From contig NC_133538.1 of NCBI RefSeq assembly GCF_048544455.1, positions 37,573,469 to 37,637,468 of the forward strand: a stretch of DNA of 64,000 nucleotides, read 5' to 3'. The notes below the pieces were generated by a model. It saw nothing but the letters and a program-made list of their open reading frames with translations. It was not told the DNA's origin and did no database searches. Every line of letters begins with the position of its first letter. Within the stretch, counting starts at the first letter, position 1. Of the stretch, positions 44,581-56,580 are shown piece after piece. Made by a program: the position numbers and the translations under genes. The DNA comes from Silene latifolia. Its lineage: Eukaryota; Streptophyta; Magnoliopsida; Caryophyllales; Caryophyllaceae.

Positions 44581-44768
44581 GCTTGACGGACTTCCTTCTA
44601 AAAATTTCGTCTAGCTCGGAAGGTTTTTTATGGTTCAGAGTCGAATGGTACGAGCTCGGACCTGTGAGACATGTGCATAAACAAAACACTAAAGAAAGGA
44701 ATGAGAACGGTCTCAAGAAAAAAATGTTCCCTGAGACGAGACAAACTAAATAAAACAGAAAATTATTG

Positions 44769-46151
44769 TGTAATACTACGGTTTTATGTGATGTTGGGTA
44801 CTTTATCGAGTAAGGCTTACTCTGTCGAGTAAGTGTGTTTTGGCGTTCTGGACAGTGTTCTGTCTGTTGGGTACTCGATCGAGTAGGGGCAACTCGATCG
44901 AGTAGGGGCCACTCGATCGAGTACCTCACTTACTCGATCGAGTGCGTCAGTTCTTACGGGTTTTTGGCCAGGTTTTGATAGCAATGCGAGATTGGTATAT
45001 AAAGGACTTTTACCAGTTTCTTTTTACTTTTTACTTCATTCTTATCATTTCACAAGAGAAAACAAGTTACGTAGCATTCCTTTCTCACATTGCTATCAAA
45101 TCTAAGGGCTTGAGTCGTTGGATTCCAGAGTTCTTTACACCTTTGAGACCGTTGCATTGTGGGTAAGGTCCTAGTACAGTTTTTATGTTGTTTCGTTAAT
45201 TTTGGTTAAACTCTAATTGGGTAATTTGGGGGGTTTTGGGGGTATTATTGGTATTAGATGGTGATTGTATGTTTATAGGAGGTGACTTCGTAGAGGAGCG
45301 TTTCTGATCTGTTGTTGTGTCGGCTGTGGTGATTGCATTTTCAGGTAGGGTTTCCTATGCAGTTATTGTATACATGATTATGAGATGGTTGTAGGTTGTT
45401 GGTTATTGGTTGTTGGTTGTTGGCATTTGTTTATATCGTAATTGATTTGGTATTGTTGATATTGTAATTGGTTTTTGTTGTTTGTCTGTGGTTCGCGAGG
45501 TGCGCCCTCGGCTGAGTGGAGTCACTTGCGGGAGTGGCTTCACGCCCTTGATTCGCCCCTTGTGGAACCCGTCACAAGAGGGGATGTGCACATTAAGGAA
45601 CATGGGTTTGCGCTCGGTAAAGATGAGCGGGACCTAGGTGGGAATGGCTGCGGTCCCCCACTGGCGGTGTGGATTACTGGTTGCAGCCGTAATCTGGCAG
45701 GGTTAGACCTTCAGGCTAGCCAAGTGATTGGTGATGTGACGGTGTTGGAGAATTGTTTTTGTATATTGTTGTTGTATATCTTATATTATGTATGCAGTAA
45801 CTGACCTCGTTCAATTATTTTAAAAACTGTGGTGATCCATTCGGGGATGGTGAGCAGTTATTTAGCAGGTGTGATTTGGATGTGCGAGGGATTAGCTGGG
45901 CATGAGTCACCACGAGTCTATTAGAAGTCTTCCGCTGTTATGTTGAACATTTTATTTACTTTAGTTGGTTTTTGGATTTGGATCCGTTGTATCTTACTTT
46001 ACAGTTTTTGGGTTTTGATGTATTCACCTAAACTATTTATTTAATTCTTTGATGGTCTATTTGATATACATTGCCTCGGGTAACCGAGATGGTAGCACTT
46101 TCATGTATTAGGTGGTCTTGGTAAGGCACCTTCGTGTATAGGGGTGTTACA
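44769..46151 (+). mobile_element. Tekay-type solo LTR in Athila leader
   Basis: 1383 bp, TGTAATACTACGG...GGTGTTACA, related to the Tekay LTRs at 19918 and 26936 but in the opposite orientation. Flanks tattg (44764-44768) and tgttg (46152-46156) match at four of five bases. No internal part remains, the usual result of LTR-LTR recombination. It lies between the Athila primer site and gag. Confidence 0.85.
44873..44943. repeat. Palindrome quartet (ACTCGATCGAGT) in solo LTR
   Basis: Four perfect copies start at 44873, 44892, 44911 and 44932 (spacing 19, 19, 21). A degenerate pair (TTATCGAGTAAGG, CTGTCGAGTAAG) precedes them at about 44802-44833. Confidence 0.9.
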
Positions 46152-46156
46152 TGTTG

Positions 46157-46176
46157 CCTCCCCGACAACGGCGCCA
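46157..46176 (-). other. Primer binding site, tRNA-Asp, of outer Athila
   Basis: Minus strand TGGCGCCGTTGTCGGGGAGG, complementary to the 3' end of plant tRNA-Asp apart from one base. It lies five bases from the LTR end. Confidence 0.8.
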
Positions 46177-46181
46177 AAATT

Positions 46182-47239
46182 TGACAGGCTAAATCGCACA
46201 CCTATCAAATATAAACCAACTGGCCTAAACTAATGCAGTGGAGGTAGTCGGGATCGTATTCACAAGGAGACAAATATGTTCTATCTGCTAATAATAGACT
46301 ATCTAAGTAACAATTCGGGGGTTGTTTGATTGATTACTAAAACTAATGTAGCGTAAAGAAAGAGTAAACAAGTAAGAAATTTGGTTTAAAAATAAATAGA
46401 GAAATAGCTAGGATAGTCGGTTCACCACGGTAAAAAACGGTCTAAGGTCAGGTCAACCACAAAATATCATCATAAAACCGTGGTTCCACTAAATTCTAGT
46501 AGAGGGAAATTAGCTACGCATAACTGAATTTACGAAAATAATGATAATAAATATAACGACAAAATTAAACATGATGTAAGGATATGAATAATAATTAAGC
46601 ATAAAATATAAAACAATCAAAGTGAAAATAAAGAATTAAGGTAGGAGTAATTAAGGTGGAACAAAGGGAATGACTACCGAATTAAAGAAGAAAGATTACA
46701 AATTTAAGATCCGGAATTCTCGAATGAAAGCAACGTGTAACAGTATTCTAGCAAAACTAAGAGCTAACCTAATATTGTTCTCAATCCCTCTTTATATAAA
46801 GATAGCTAAAATTTATTAATTAAACAACTAATGGGCCGAATTAATACTTAATCAACATGGCCTGGTATGAAAATCAGTCGATCGACTACCCAGAACGGTC
46901 GATCGACTTTTTCCTAAGCTGAAGTCAGTCGATCGACAAGAAGTGGCTGTCAATCGACTTTCCTGGGCTGACAGTAGTGTCCATCATCACATTATCATGC
47001 TTCCTTATGTCTTCACGCATTCCAAGATGATAATTCCCGAGCTTAACTTCACTAGTATCCAAAGTGTGACTCCAGGGACGGGTTTTGGTTGTTTACACTC
47101 CTTCGGGTCCAAATCTGCAATAAATACACAATAACACAAAGTAGCAAATTCATGGAAGAATAGTAGCTTACACTACTCAAAATGGCATAGAAATGCGTGC
47201 TAATGAATAGAAGAAAGTGTATAAAATAGGCACGCATCA
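46182..47239 (-). repeat. 5' LTR of outer Athila element
   Basis: 1058 bp, partner of 12047-13366. It starts TGATGCGTGCC on the minus strand at 47239. Palindromes at 46876, 46897, 46927 and 46948. Followed by the duplication gtcct at 47240. Confidence 0.88.
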
Positions 47240-47244
47240 GTCCT

Positions 47245-47944
47245 TATTGAGTTTAGGCATTGAGTTCTGCTCATATATACAGTTTTTATTTAGGAATGAT
47301 AATTGCGTCAAACAAATGCTACAAAATTCTATTTTCTCTATTATAAAAATAGTGAACTTCCAAACTATCCTTCAATTGTAAACAAGTTTGAATTTCAAAA
47401 AGTTGTTAAGAGAAATACGATACTATGATAATAATTTACTAAAATGCCACCGTTGGTACCGAATTTGAGTACCACTGGGTGGTGTTATCTCAATTTCCTA
47501 CCCGTAATTAACTTCATGTAACGTTCGAGTTATGGTACAAACATGTCGGAAAAACCTCTATGTTGTTAAAAAGAAAAGCTAGTGTACATAATAACTGAAA
47601 CGACTGACATTTTTTCACGGGTCGAGTTTATGGGATCTTGAGTATCAAATATAATATTTTACATCATTTACAAGTTTTCTACTAAAACAAAACGTGATAT
47701 TGTTATTATTTAATGAGGAGATTAGTTCTATTATGAGTACAACACTAGAAAATATAATTCGAATTATTAAATTCCTAAATTAAATCAAAAACTTTCTCGG
47801 AGTGATTGCACAAAAAAACTCTTTTCAACGAATATTAGAGAGTTTGAGTTTTATAAATTACTGGATTTTAAAAAACAAACAATTTGATATGTAATCAAAT
47901 AATCTTCATAGAAATGAATCAATCAAAATATAAGTATTTTAGAA
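47245..47944. other. Intergenic, no gene seen
   Basis: AT-rich sequence right of the Athila nest, without a reading frame or repeat that I recognise. Confidence 0.6.
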
Positions 47945-47960
47945 ATTGTTAGTGTTAGTT

Positions 47961-48494
47961 TTTTTTTTTTTTTTTTTTTTTTGGTGAAATGTGAGAATAA
48001 TATATTAATAATTATAATGAGTTACATAAGTGTTGCTAAAAATGATTATACAAAGGATTTAAACCATAAGCCGGAATCTCTTTAGCCAATCTCTATCTTC
48101 GAGAGTAAGGAGTGTTCTATCTCGGGTTCGAACTCTTGATTTCATTTCTTCCATGATTAACCCTGCCACTACTTCTGGACGGATCAGCACTTTCTCAGTT
48201 CTACTCTTGTTTCTTTGTTGCCATATCTGGTACATCACACTCATCATCATAGCATTTTGAATTCCTCTTTGAAGCGCAGTCCCTGTTCTATGCACACACC
48301 AGTCCATGGTGTTCCTGGAAGGGAAGTCCCACGCAGTAATCTTGTTCAATTCCCATATTATTCTTCTACTGTACGGGCATGCGCAGAACAGATGCTCCAT
48401 AGTTTCAGAGAGTAGGCCGCAAAGAGAGCACTTGTCTTCAATATCCATCCCAAACCCGACCAGCTTGGCAGATGTACTCAGGGCTTCATGAGCC
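47961..48494 (-). mobile_element. 5'-truncated L1-type LINE (zf-RVT end)
   Basis: 534 bp on the minus strand, poly-A as a T run at 47961-47982. Flanked by a perfect 16-bp duplication ATTGTTAGTGTTAGTT at 47945-47960 and 48495-48510. It codes for the C-terminal LINE part: DKCSLCGLLSETMEHLFCAC (zf-RVT), MMMSVMYQIWQQRNKSR, and ends FRLMV. The 3' tail (TTCTCACATTTCACC before the poly-A) is shared with the LINE at the left edge. The frame is open to its natural stop, so the copy is fairly young. Confidence 0.93.
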
Positions 48495-48831
48495 ATTGTT
48501 AGTGTTAGTTGTACATGCATAATAATACATACCAAAAACGAATCTAATTTTACAAATATACTCAGACCAACAAACATGAGAGTATTCTATCTAGCATGAT
48601 TTTATGGTTTTTGCAAATATATAGGCGTTTCTCTACAAATAAACAAACACAATTCTTTCAGTTACACTATAGTTTCACAATGTAGTTTGGTGGAGTATAA
48701 TATAAGGAGCATCAACTTAGCAAAGGCATGTTACTACACGGTTGAATGTTTTCATTTAAGGCTGTTTTCTTCCCGTAATTGCGACAATAGGGAAGTAATT
48801 GCGACAATAGGGAAATGCCACTTAGTTAATA

Positions 48832-49089
48832 CTCCCTCCATATCACACCAATGGTAATATTGAGAATCTTGGGACTATTCATGGTTGTAGGGAATCTACG
48901 ATATTAATCTTAATCTATAAGACAAAATACAGTCATGTGAGATCTTGTTTGATTTATCGTCATGAATGCTATAAGAATATCAAATTTTTATACTTTTTAA
49001 TAATGTGTAACTAAAGATATTCACGTAACAAAATGAGTCTCAACAAGTGTGAAAAAGTCAATGTAACCATTGGTGTAGTATGGAGGGAG
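48832..49089. mobile_element. Stowaway-type MITE (Tc1/mariner)
   Basis: 258 bp, starting CTCCCTCCATATCACACC and ending in the inverted GGTGTAGTATGGAGGGAG, with TA on both sides (48830-48831, 49090-49091). CTCCCTCC termini and a TA duplication are the Stowaway signature. No coding capacity. Confidence 0.88.
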
Positions 49090-49230
49090 TATACAACAAT
49101 CTCAAACTAATGTAAGATAGATTTGCTATTGGTTGATTAAAACATTAATCTCATACATTGGTAGGAGTGTAGAACACAGCACAAACAAAGTAGCGTATAG
49201 TTGCAATTCTTGAAACATTTTTGGTTATTG

Positions 49231-49618
49231 CATATAGGCGATGTTTGGTAAACGGCATATTGGCCAATTTTTAGCATATTCAAGGGTTTTAGCATGTTTG
49301 CCCAATAAATATGTTAATTTTAGTGTTTGGTAAACAATAAATTGAAACAGCATATTTGGGGTCAATATGTTGTTTTACAATATGCTGCTTACCCCAACAT
49401 ATTGGTTAGCATATTGTAAAATAGGAAATTTTTCTCCATTTTACAAAGAAAACTAAAAATCTACTAATCGTAATCTGCCAATGACCAAATACTCAAATTA
49501 ATTCTGCTAATTATAATATGCTAGTCAAACCTTCTGATAAAATCTGTCATTTATAATCTGATTTTGCAATCTGCTTATGCTGAAATTAATCCGTTGTTTA
49601 CCAAACAGGGCCTATATG
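49231..49618. mobile_element. MITE with TGTTTGGTAAAC inverted ends (hAT-like)
   Basis: About 388 bp. Left CATATAGGCGATGTTTGG, right in reverse CATATAGGCCCTGTTTGG, both followed by TAAAC. The interior is rich in GCATATT/AATATGC words in both orientations. The GGCCCTGTTTGG type of end is frequent in plant hAT MITEs; the exact border and duplication are unclear. Confidence 0.7.
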
Positions 49619-49638
49619 TTATAGTGCATTACAAATAG

Positions 49639-49668
49639 GCCCGTGCATTGCACGGGCATTAAATCTAG
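49639..49668 (+). mobile_element. Helitron 3' terminus
   Basis: A 9-bp stem hairpin GCCCGTGCA-T-TGCACGGGC (49639-49657), then eight bases and CTAG (49665-49668) followed by a T: the standard Helitron 3' end (hairpin, CTRR, insertion before T). The 5' end (TC after A) was not located, so the element's extent is unknown. Confidence 0.72.
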
Positions 49669-49851
49669 TATATATACTTAAAAGAGGAACTTTTGGAGTG
49701 ATATTAGTGGTCGATGATTTATTAGCTACTTATATTGCTTTTACTAATTAAATACTTTTGTTTTTAATAAACCTAATCTACGTGCATATAAAAATAAAAA
49801 TAAAATCCAACTCATAATTGCTACAAAACTTACTGTGTAATACAAGATTAA

Positions 49852-50092
49852 GTGTGTTTTGGCCTAGCTTGTAAAAGTGTTTTTGGATTCAAAAACATTT
49901 TTTGGTCAAACACATCATTTTTTAAAAGTTAAACAAAAAATTCTCAAAAGCTAAAAATCCATATTTTTGCCCATATAAATAGATTCAGCAATTTGTTGCT
50001 TCTGCTTTTCAAAAACACTTTGAAAAAGTAAGTTTGGAAATAAAATAAAAACTCATTTTTGAGAATTGAGGCCAAATATGCTCTAAGAGTGT
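49852..50092. mobile_element. Possible MITE with TTTGGCC inverted ends
   Basis: GTGTGTTTTGGCCTAG at the left and, in reverse, TTAGAGCATATTTGGCCTCAA at the right, with inner words TCTCAAAA/TTTTGAGA in opposite orientation. Borders are approximate. Confidence 0.45.
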
Positions 50093-51412
50093 ATAAAATT
50101 ATTAGGATTCTATATATAAAATAAATAAATAATCATGAGAATACAAACACTACGCAAACACAACTACCTCATAGTGTATATATGCAGTTCGTAATTGCCT
50201 TCAGTACTGGTGGTACAACATATCATACTTATTCTCATGTTTGCTTTTTTTTTCCACTTTTTTTTTTCTTTATTCTCTAATGTGTACCAATTTGTTGTGT
50301 TATGTAGGTAGTACGTATCATGCATAATTATCAAACCATCTAAGCCGTATAATGTATACTGGGATGGGACTGCTGCAGTTTCGATAATCTTGAAGGCGTG
50401 AAACTCAGATGATAGACAGAGATGAAGATGATTGTGATCGTGCGAGTAAACTTCAATAATTGTCAATATGGCTTTGTAAATGGTACGGAGTAAATATTTT
50501 GGTTGTAAGGGGTTCTTTTGAAGTGCTGCTTATTTTTTAGTGCATGTTATTGTAACATTATTTTCGAAAGTTACCCTTAATGTTAATCACAAGAGGATTC
50601 GATTTTAAGGCAAGGTATGCGGTTGCCAGCTTAAACGGAGTAACGAATATATGAGAAAAATTATTAACATGGAGTTTTTAAGCTCTACGACTTAACCACC
50701 TGATCTGAAATATATTAATGAGACAAATTAAACTTTTGCCACTTGATTCGGGTTTCAAAGGCTCTCAAATTTTAATCATGTGATAATTTGCTCTTATTAA
50801 ATTAACGAAAACTTTACTGGTAAATAGTTCGCGATAATATATCTATATGCAACTCAAGGGACTATTAACAACAAGAGTCGTCTCCTAGCAACTAAATAAT
50901 GGGCCATTCTTTTCCAACGACTTCTAACTATTCAAGGTTTCCATGGAGCTTTTTTTTTTGTATGTGTGTACGCGCGCGCGCCCAAAAGTCCTACTTAAAT
51001 TCTAAGGAGATCGACTATTTTACAACATATAATAATAATAATAATCCTAACTTTTCTAAACTACATATATAAATTAAAGCTAGAATATTGACTAATAGTA
51101 GTTTTTTTTTATCTTAAGCATAATGTTTAAAATAATAATAGTTCTTTATCTAAAAACAAACCCTTTAGAATAATACGGGAGTAATGTACAAGATGCAGTA
51201 GTCAAATCTTCTGTTATTCTTTGCTAAACAATACGGGTAAAATGTTACAATTTTGATAAGTTTTCATATGAAGGGGTCTTCTCTATGATGTACGAGATGT
51301 ATATTCATAGCCACTCTTTTTTATGTTAATTAATAATTGTGGCTTTTAAGTAGACCTATTGATATTAAAATAAAAATATATCTTAATACACAAATTGATT
51401 AATACACAAATT
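50093..51412. other. Intergenic, no gene seen
   Basis: AT-rich, with short frames only. A (CG)n-like run CGCGCGCGCG lies near 50972-50981. No recognisable gene or element. Confidence 0.55.
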
Positions 51413-51580
51413 CTCATTATAGACGGACACTATCCGTCTATAATGCAAGATGGGCCAAATACAATACCACTTTCCTAGTAGGACAAACAACAAGTGAGGT
51501 GATGGGGGCAAAAAATGTCACCACTTTCATTGTATTTGACCCGTCTATACCAATAGACGGATATACCCGTCTATAGCAAG
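51413..51580. mobile_element. Small MITE with TATAGACGG inverted ends
   Basis: About 168 bp. CTCATTATAGACGGACACTA at the left and, in reverse, CTTGCTATAGACGGGTATAT at the right. The TAGACGG word recurs in both orientations inside, and GGCCAAATACAATA at the left pairs with TTGTATTTGACC at the right. Family not assigned. Confidence 0.65.
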
Positions 51581-52638
51581 ACTAATTGATTAATATAGCC
51601 AGAAGCTTTTTATAAAGTTATGAATCGAAAACTCTTTAATATTTTTCGAAAATCTAATTTTTAATGTGAGTGCTTGAAAATCATTCATAATTTTGGAGAC
51701 TCTAATATTGCTCGAAAAGTTCATCTTTTAAGTACATTTGAACTTAGCGGGGTGAACAGATAGTGGTATAAAAATCCCGAAAAAAGATTCAAAAAATATA
51801 AACTCACCATCTTTACTTATTACTATCATCTGTGTCTAAGCTCAAGTAATGGAACCATGCGTGAGTGCATGGCCACTATCTTATCTTCCCCTATAGATTG
51901 ATTCTATGTGTTGCTGAGTTACACAATACTCCGTAATTATTTGCTTGAATTGCAGCTTATTGTTATTTCTATAATGAGATAACGGTTGGAAATGTTGTTG
52001 TAATTTAGTTTGTAATTGTTGGTTACTTTCGTAAATATTTCATTTGTACACGTGGATTGCTTACACGCTAGATAAATATGAAATATTTGTATCTGCACAC
52101 ATCACTGGGGCAAAAGAGGAACTTTGACAAATTTTCGAGTCCATAATATAATCTCCAATCTTTGCTAACTACCTTAAATAAATTTAATATAAATTTCAAC
52201 CATTTTTTTTAATATAAAGAGGATAACATATGAATTTTACTCCAATTATAATATTTATTTACATTTGTCATTATCCCTACATAATTGAACAAAATTATTA
52301 ACATTTGTCATTATCCCTAAATAATTTAACAAAAATATTAACGTGTATCACAAATTCACAATTGACTACTACAAGAATTTGATCAACAATAGAGTAAGTT
52401 GTATATATTTTTGATATAAGAGAATTTTACACAACAACTACACAGTATCTAATTGAGTAGGATACTAGATTATCTGTATATAGAAACACTTCCTATATTA
52501 TTACCCAACACACGATAGATTTAATGTAAAAACGAAACTAATAAATTGAGTATGTAAATTAGTTTACAAATAAACTTATCACAATCTGCGATAAAATGTT
52601 TGCATTAACCATGAAATAAAATATGTATTAAATAAAAG
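51581..52638. other. Intergenic with a 40-bp tandem duplication
   Basis: No gene seen. At about 52260-52340 a unit containing ACATTTGTCATTATCCCTA is repeated twice in tandem. Otherwise AT-rich. Confidence 0.55.
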
Positions 52639-54591
52639 TGATAAACGATTAATTAGACCGTTTTCCTTCTTTATTCTCATGCTTTTTACCCCCTTTGACA
52701 CGATTTTAGCTCCGATTTACTTGCATTTTGCCCCCTTTATTCCATGTGCTCCCATGCTGTGAATTCCCGTCTCATCTTGTAGAGAATAGGCCTAGGAAGA
52801 GGCAAAGCGGAATAAGGAGCACGCACGGAGTTAGCTTGTGTTAACATGAGAGGAAAAAGAGAGAAAAACAATGAAAAAGAGTTCTCTGCCGGCTGGCTGA
52901 CCGGCAGCCGGCTCACCGAAAGGGAACCCCTCCCAATTACTCGGCCAATTTAAAGAGAAGAAAGGAAGAAAATCTGAAGATATTCGCTGCCGGTCAGCCG
53001 GCATGCATAACCTGTGTTTGTGAGGAAGTGAAGAAAATCCAAAGAAGAAGGGTCCTCTGCCGGTAGGCCGGTAGCCGGTCAGCCGGCAGAGAACAACCCC
53101 AAGTCAATTTTTTACATTTTGGGCAAAAGAACTCGCTGCCGGCAGGGAGACCGGCACAGGAGCCTCAGGCGCAAATGGGCTTTCTCTCGTTTCTCTTGTT
53201 ACTTAATCAAATGGGATAGTATAAATACCCCATTACTAATTCCCCTTGGACACACAACCCTAGATCTAGTTTTTCCATTTTACCAAGTTTCAAACTTTGT
53301 TAATCTTTCCTTAATTACACTCTAATCTTTCAACAATTAGCATAATTTTAGTCTTAGAAATTGGGTTGTAAGTGAATTGAAGATTACTCCATTCTTGTTC
53401 AATCCAAGTTTTCTTCTTTTGCAATTAAGTTGGTACAATTCTTTCCTTTATGTTCATTTGTTTACATTTACTTTCTCTTAAGTTTTATCTCAATTGTTTG
53501 CACTTAAATCTCTCGTATTAGTTGTTAGATTATAATTTTCTCTCTCTTGTTCATCTTCTTCATGTTTCTAGTTGATATTTCTTATAAAAGTTTGAATCTT
53601 TGAGTTGTTGTGTCAAAGTTTGTTCCTTTTTGCATTAATCCTTTTCCATCTTAGTTTAATTAGTCTCTTCTCATAGTTTTGTTGGTTTATTGCATGTTTA
53701 ATTGTAGTATTCAATTTCATATCATGTCCATGGTTAAAGAATCCACCTTTATCAACTATTTTGTCTTAATAACCATGATTAGTGAGTAGTCCTTTAGGTA
53801 GGACCCGATTTAACCCCAACATGAGTGGTTTAATTGATTGATTTATTCCTATAAAATAGTTGTTGGGGAGGATTAGTAAGGGTAGGCTAGAGTTGATTTG
53901 GTCTATTGTGGGTGTTGTTGGTTTGTAACCCTTGTCCACCAACGAGAGTTGGTTAGGTTGGGAACCGAGTACCCAATAATGAAACTTATTGCTAACCAAG
54001 GTTGAGACCGAAAGGGAGAACCATGGGAGGACACCTCTAGACTAGTGTTTGAATTCGACCTTCGAGAGAAGGAGTTGGATGACCCGGAAAATGATGAGGA
54101 TTTTTGGACTTAGGAGAAGTTAGGATACCTTAGAGAAGTGCACATTTCTAGGGTAGCCGGTTTTCTACCCTAGGATTCCGACCTCCGAGACCGAAAGGGG
54201 GGGGGGTTGGGAGGACTAGTGTCCTAATGCGAACCCGAGAGGGGGGTATTAGGCAAATTAGAGGCATCTCCCCCTTTGTATCACCCCAATGGCTAGTCAA
54301 ATTGGAATCATGATAGTAAACCCGAATTGTTGGTGGGAAGATCGGGTCCTAGACTTTTCTTATCCTCGAATTACAACTTCTTAATCTCACTTGTTCAATT
54401 TCCATTTTTAGTTTATTTACATTTTATTTTAATTAGTGTAGTTGTTTAGTCTATAATCTCAACTCAATTTACGCCGACTTAGCTAAACCAAAGACTTAAA
54501 ACAATTAGTACTCTTCCATGCTCCTTGCGGATTCGATCCTTAAATAGTGCAAAGAACTCGTTCACTTGCGAGGTTAGACTTTGAATCATCA
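52639..54591 (+). repeat. 5' LTR of second Athila element
   Basis: Starts TGATAAACG, ends GAATCATCA. Contains CCGG-rich palindromic clusters at 52881-53160 and a GA-rich text at 53930-54260 (GAGACCGAAAGGGAGAACC, GAACCCGAGAGGG) related to 11280-11500. The partner LTR is outside the window, so borders rest on TG/CA and the primer site. Confidence 0.72.
52881..53160. repeat. CCGG hairpin cluster in Athila LTR
   Basis: Four units with GCCGG/CCGGC arms. The clearest is 53055-53091, where CTCTGCCGG pairs with CCGGCAGAG (9 bp). At 52881-52927 an outer GTTC pairs with GAAC. Same type as the array at 60654-61125. Confidence 0.75.
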
Positions 54592-54708
54592 AATTTTTGG
54601 CGCCGTTGCTAGGGAGCAAAGGCTAGATATTAATCGTTTTATTCTAGTTTAGAGTAAGTCTTTCTTTGTTACTAATCCTTTTCTTGAGTGTGTAGGTTCT
54701 TCTTTGCA

Positions 54709-56580
54709 TGGTAAGGCGGAACCGAAGGGGCCCACCACTCGTGATTGACCTCGAAATTGAAGCCACCACTAGGAGACTTAACGCATTGCGAAAAAGGGGT
54801 TTGATAGAAGCATCAAGTTCAAGTGTTGAAGAACCTTTAGTAGTGGAAGGCTAATTGGAAGAACCGGGTAATCAAGAATTCTTTGAGAATTCTTTTGGGA
54901 CTCCCGAAGAAGTAGTTATGGCCGCGGTTTCTACGAGAGAAATTTTGGCTCCAAAACAATAGTCAACCCGAGTATTGTAAAGCCACCAATTCAAGCAAAC
55001 AACTTTGAAGTGAAGGGTACATTACTACAACTAGTCCAAGGGAATCAATTTGGGGGAGGTCCAACCAAAGACCCAAATGAGCATATCGATGACTTTTTGG
55101 ATAGTTGTGAGATGTACAAGGCCAATGGAGTTTCGGATGATGCCATCCCCCTTAGGCTATTCCCTTACTCTTTGACGGGAAGTGCTAAGGAGTGGCTCAA
55201 GAGTTGTGAACCCGATTCTCTAAGAACATTGAATGATGTCTCAAAGGCTTTCTTGAACAAATACTTCCCACCTCAAAGAACGGCAAAGATCAAAAGTGAG
55301 CTCTAAGGCTTCACTCAACTCGATGATGAAACCCTCTACGAGGCATGGGAAAGATATAAGGCCCTACAAAGGTTGTGTCCTCATCATGAGATTGGTGAGG
55401 ATGATCTCATAAACAACTTTTATGAGGGATTGCACAATGACATGAAGATGAACCTAGATTCCGGTTCGGGGAAAGGAGCACTCGATAAAATTGACCACAA
55501 GACGGCCAAAGAGTTGATTGAGGAGATGGCGTCTCGATCTTTCCATTGGAACAATAACCATCATAAAAGGAAAGGAAAGACAAGTTTTGAGTCGGTAAAT
55601 AACATGGTGGTTAAGGGATTGATAGAGGACCTTAAACAATAAGTTGCATTGTTGAGTTCTAACATACACAACAATTCTTCACCAAGAGCCCATGTTTATA
55701 GTTGTGACTTTTGCGGAGATCAAGGGCATCCACCAAATGAGTGCCCTTTGATGATGGGAGATGTGAGTTGCATGGAACAAGTGAACGGGGTATGGGAGTC
55801 TAGTCCGGCTAGACAAGCTTTCAACAATAACCACTATCACCCCGGAATGAGAGCCCACCTGAATTTTTCCTATGGTTCTCAAAATGTGCAAAACCCCAGT
55901 TTCCAAACAAAATCACAAAACCCACCAAACTTCCAAGCCAACAAACAAAATCAACCCTTTAACCAAGGTCCACTGGGTTTTCAAGGAAGAACTTTTCAAC
56001 CAAGGCCACCATTCCAACCACTAAACCAACCTACACAACAACCTTTCCAACTAGCCCCTCAATAACTATTCTAACAATCTACTCAACCTAAGTCAAATAT
56101 GGAGCTCATGATGGAGCAAATGATGAATACTCAAACCCAATTCATTGCTCACTCTAACCTAAAACAAGAGGAGACCACGTCTCCTATCAACCAACTAAGG
56201 ACTCAAATGCAAGCTTCCCAACGAATGACGAATAATCAAATCTCTTAATTGGCTTCTCAAATGAGTCAATTGCAAGCCTCAAATGGTAGGTTTCCGGGTA
56301 AAACCGAGGAAAACACAAAGACCATTTATGCTATATATTTGAGGAGTGGTAGGGAGTTGGAAGACCGGGTGTTCATCAAGAGGATAAAGAGTAGGAAACC
56401 GGAAGTTGTGGTTGAACCACCGAAAGTAGTCGAATATGATCTTGTGGAAGTTGTTGTGGAAACTCCTATGGTAGTTGATGAACCTACCAAGATTGTTTAA
56501 GAACCCAAGCAACAAGTCGTGAGAATATATGTGCCACCAATTTCGTTTCCCCAAAGGTTGGCAAGAGCAAAACTTTAGCA
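54709..56580 (+). pseudogene. Athila gag (second element)
   Basis: Begins with MVRRNRRGPPLVIDLEIEAT, then the gag core GGPTKDPNEHIDDFLDSCEM and YSLTGSAKEWLKSCEPDSL, NKYFPPQRTAKIKSEL, a knuckle-like CDFCGDQGHPPNECPLM near 55700-55750, and a glutamine/proline/asparagine-rich stretch (QNPPNFQANKQNQPFNQGP). Fossil with several breaks. Confidence 0.84.

Larger units (their letters stand above)
12047..47239 (-). mobile_element. Athila-type Ty3/Gypsy retrotransposon, outer layer of the nest
   Basis: The element is framed by direct duplications gtcct at 12042-12046 and 47240-47244, which tie the two far ends into one insertion. Parts on the minus strand: 5' LTR 46182-47239, primer site for tRNA-Asp (46157-46176), gag (about 43232-44580 and from about 18820 leftward), protease, reverse transcriptase and RNase H (to about 14050), 3' UTR, and 3' LTR 12047-13366. 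FMDDFSVYG in the RT and the Asp primer site are Athila hallmarks. It is broken in many places (ten or more) and interrupted by a Cassandra array, a Tat element and a solo LTR. LTRs differ by roughly 5 percent or more by eye, making it the oldest layer. Confidence 0.88.

Noticed and set aside
50164-50466. Minus-strand frame of 100 codons
   Set aside because: No recognisable domain, low-complexity lysine run, AT-rich flanks and no related copy; likely chance.
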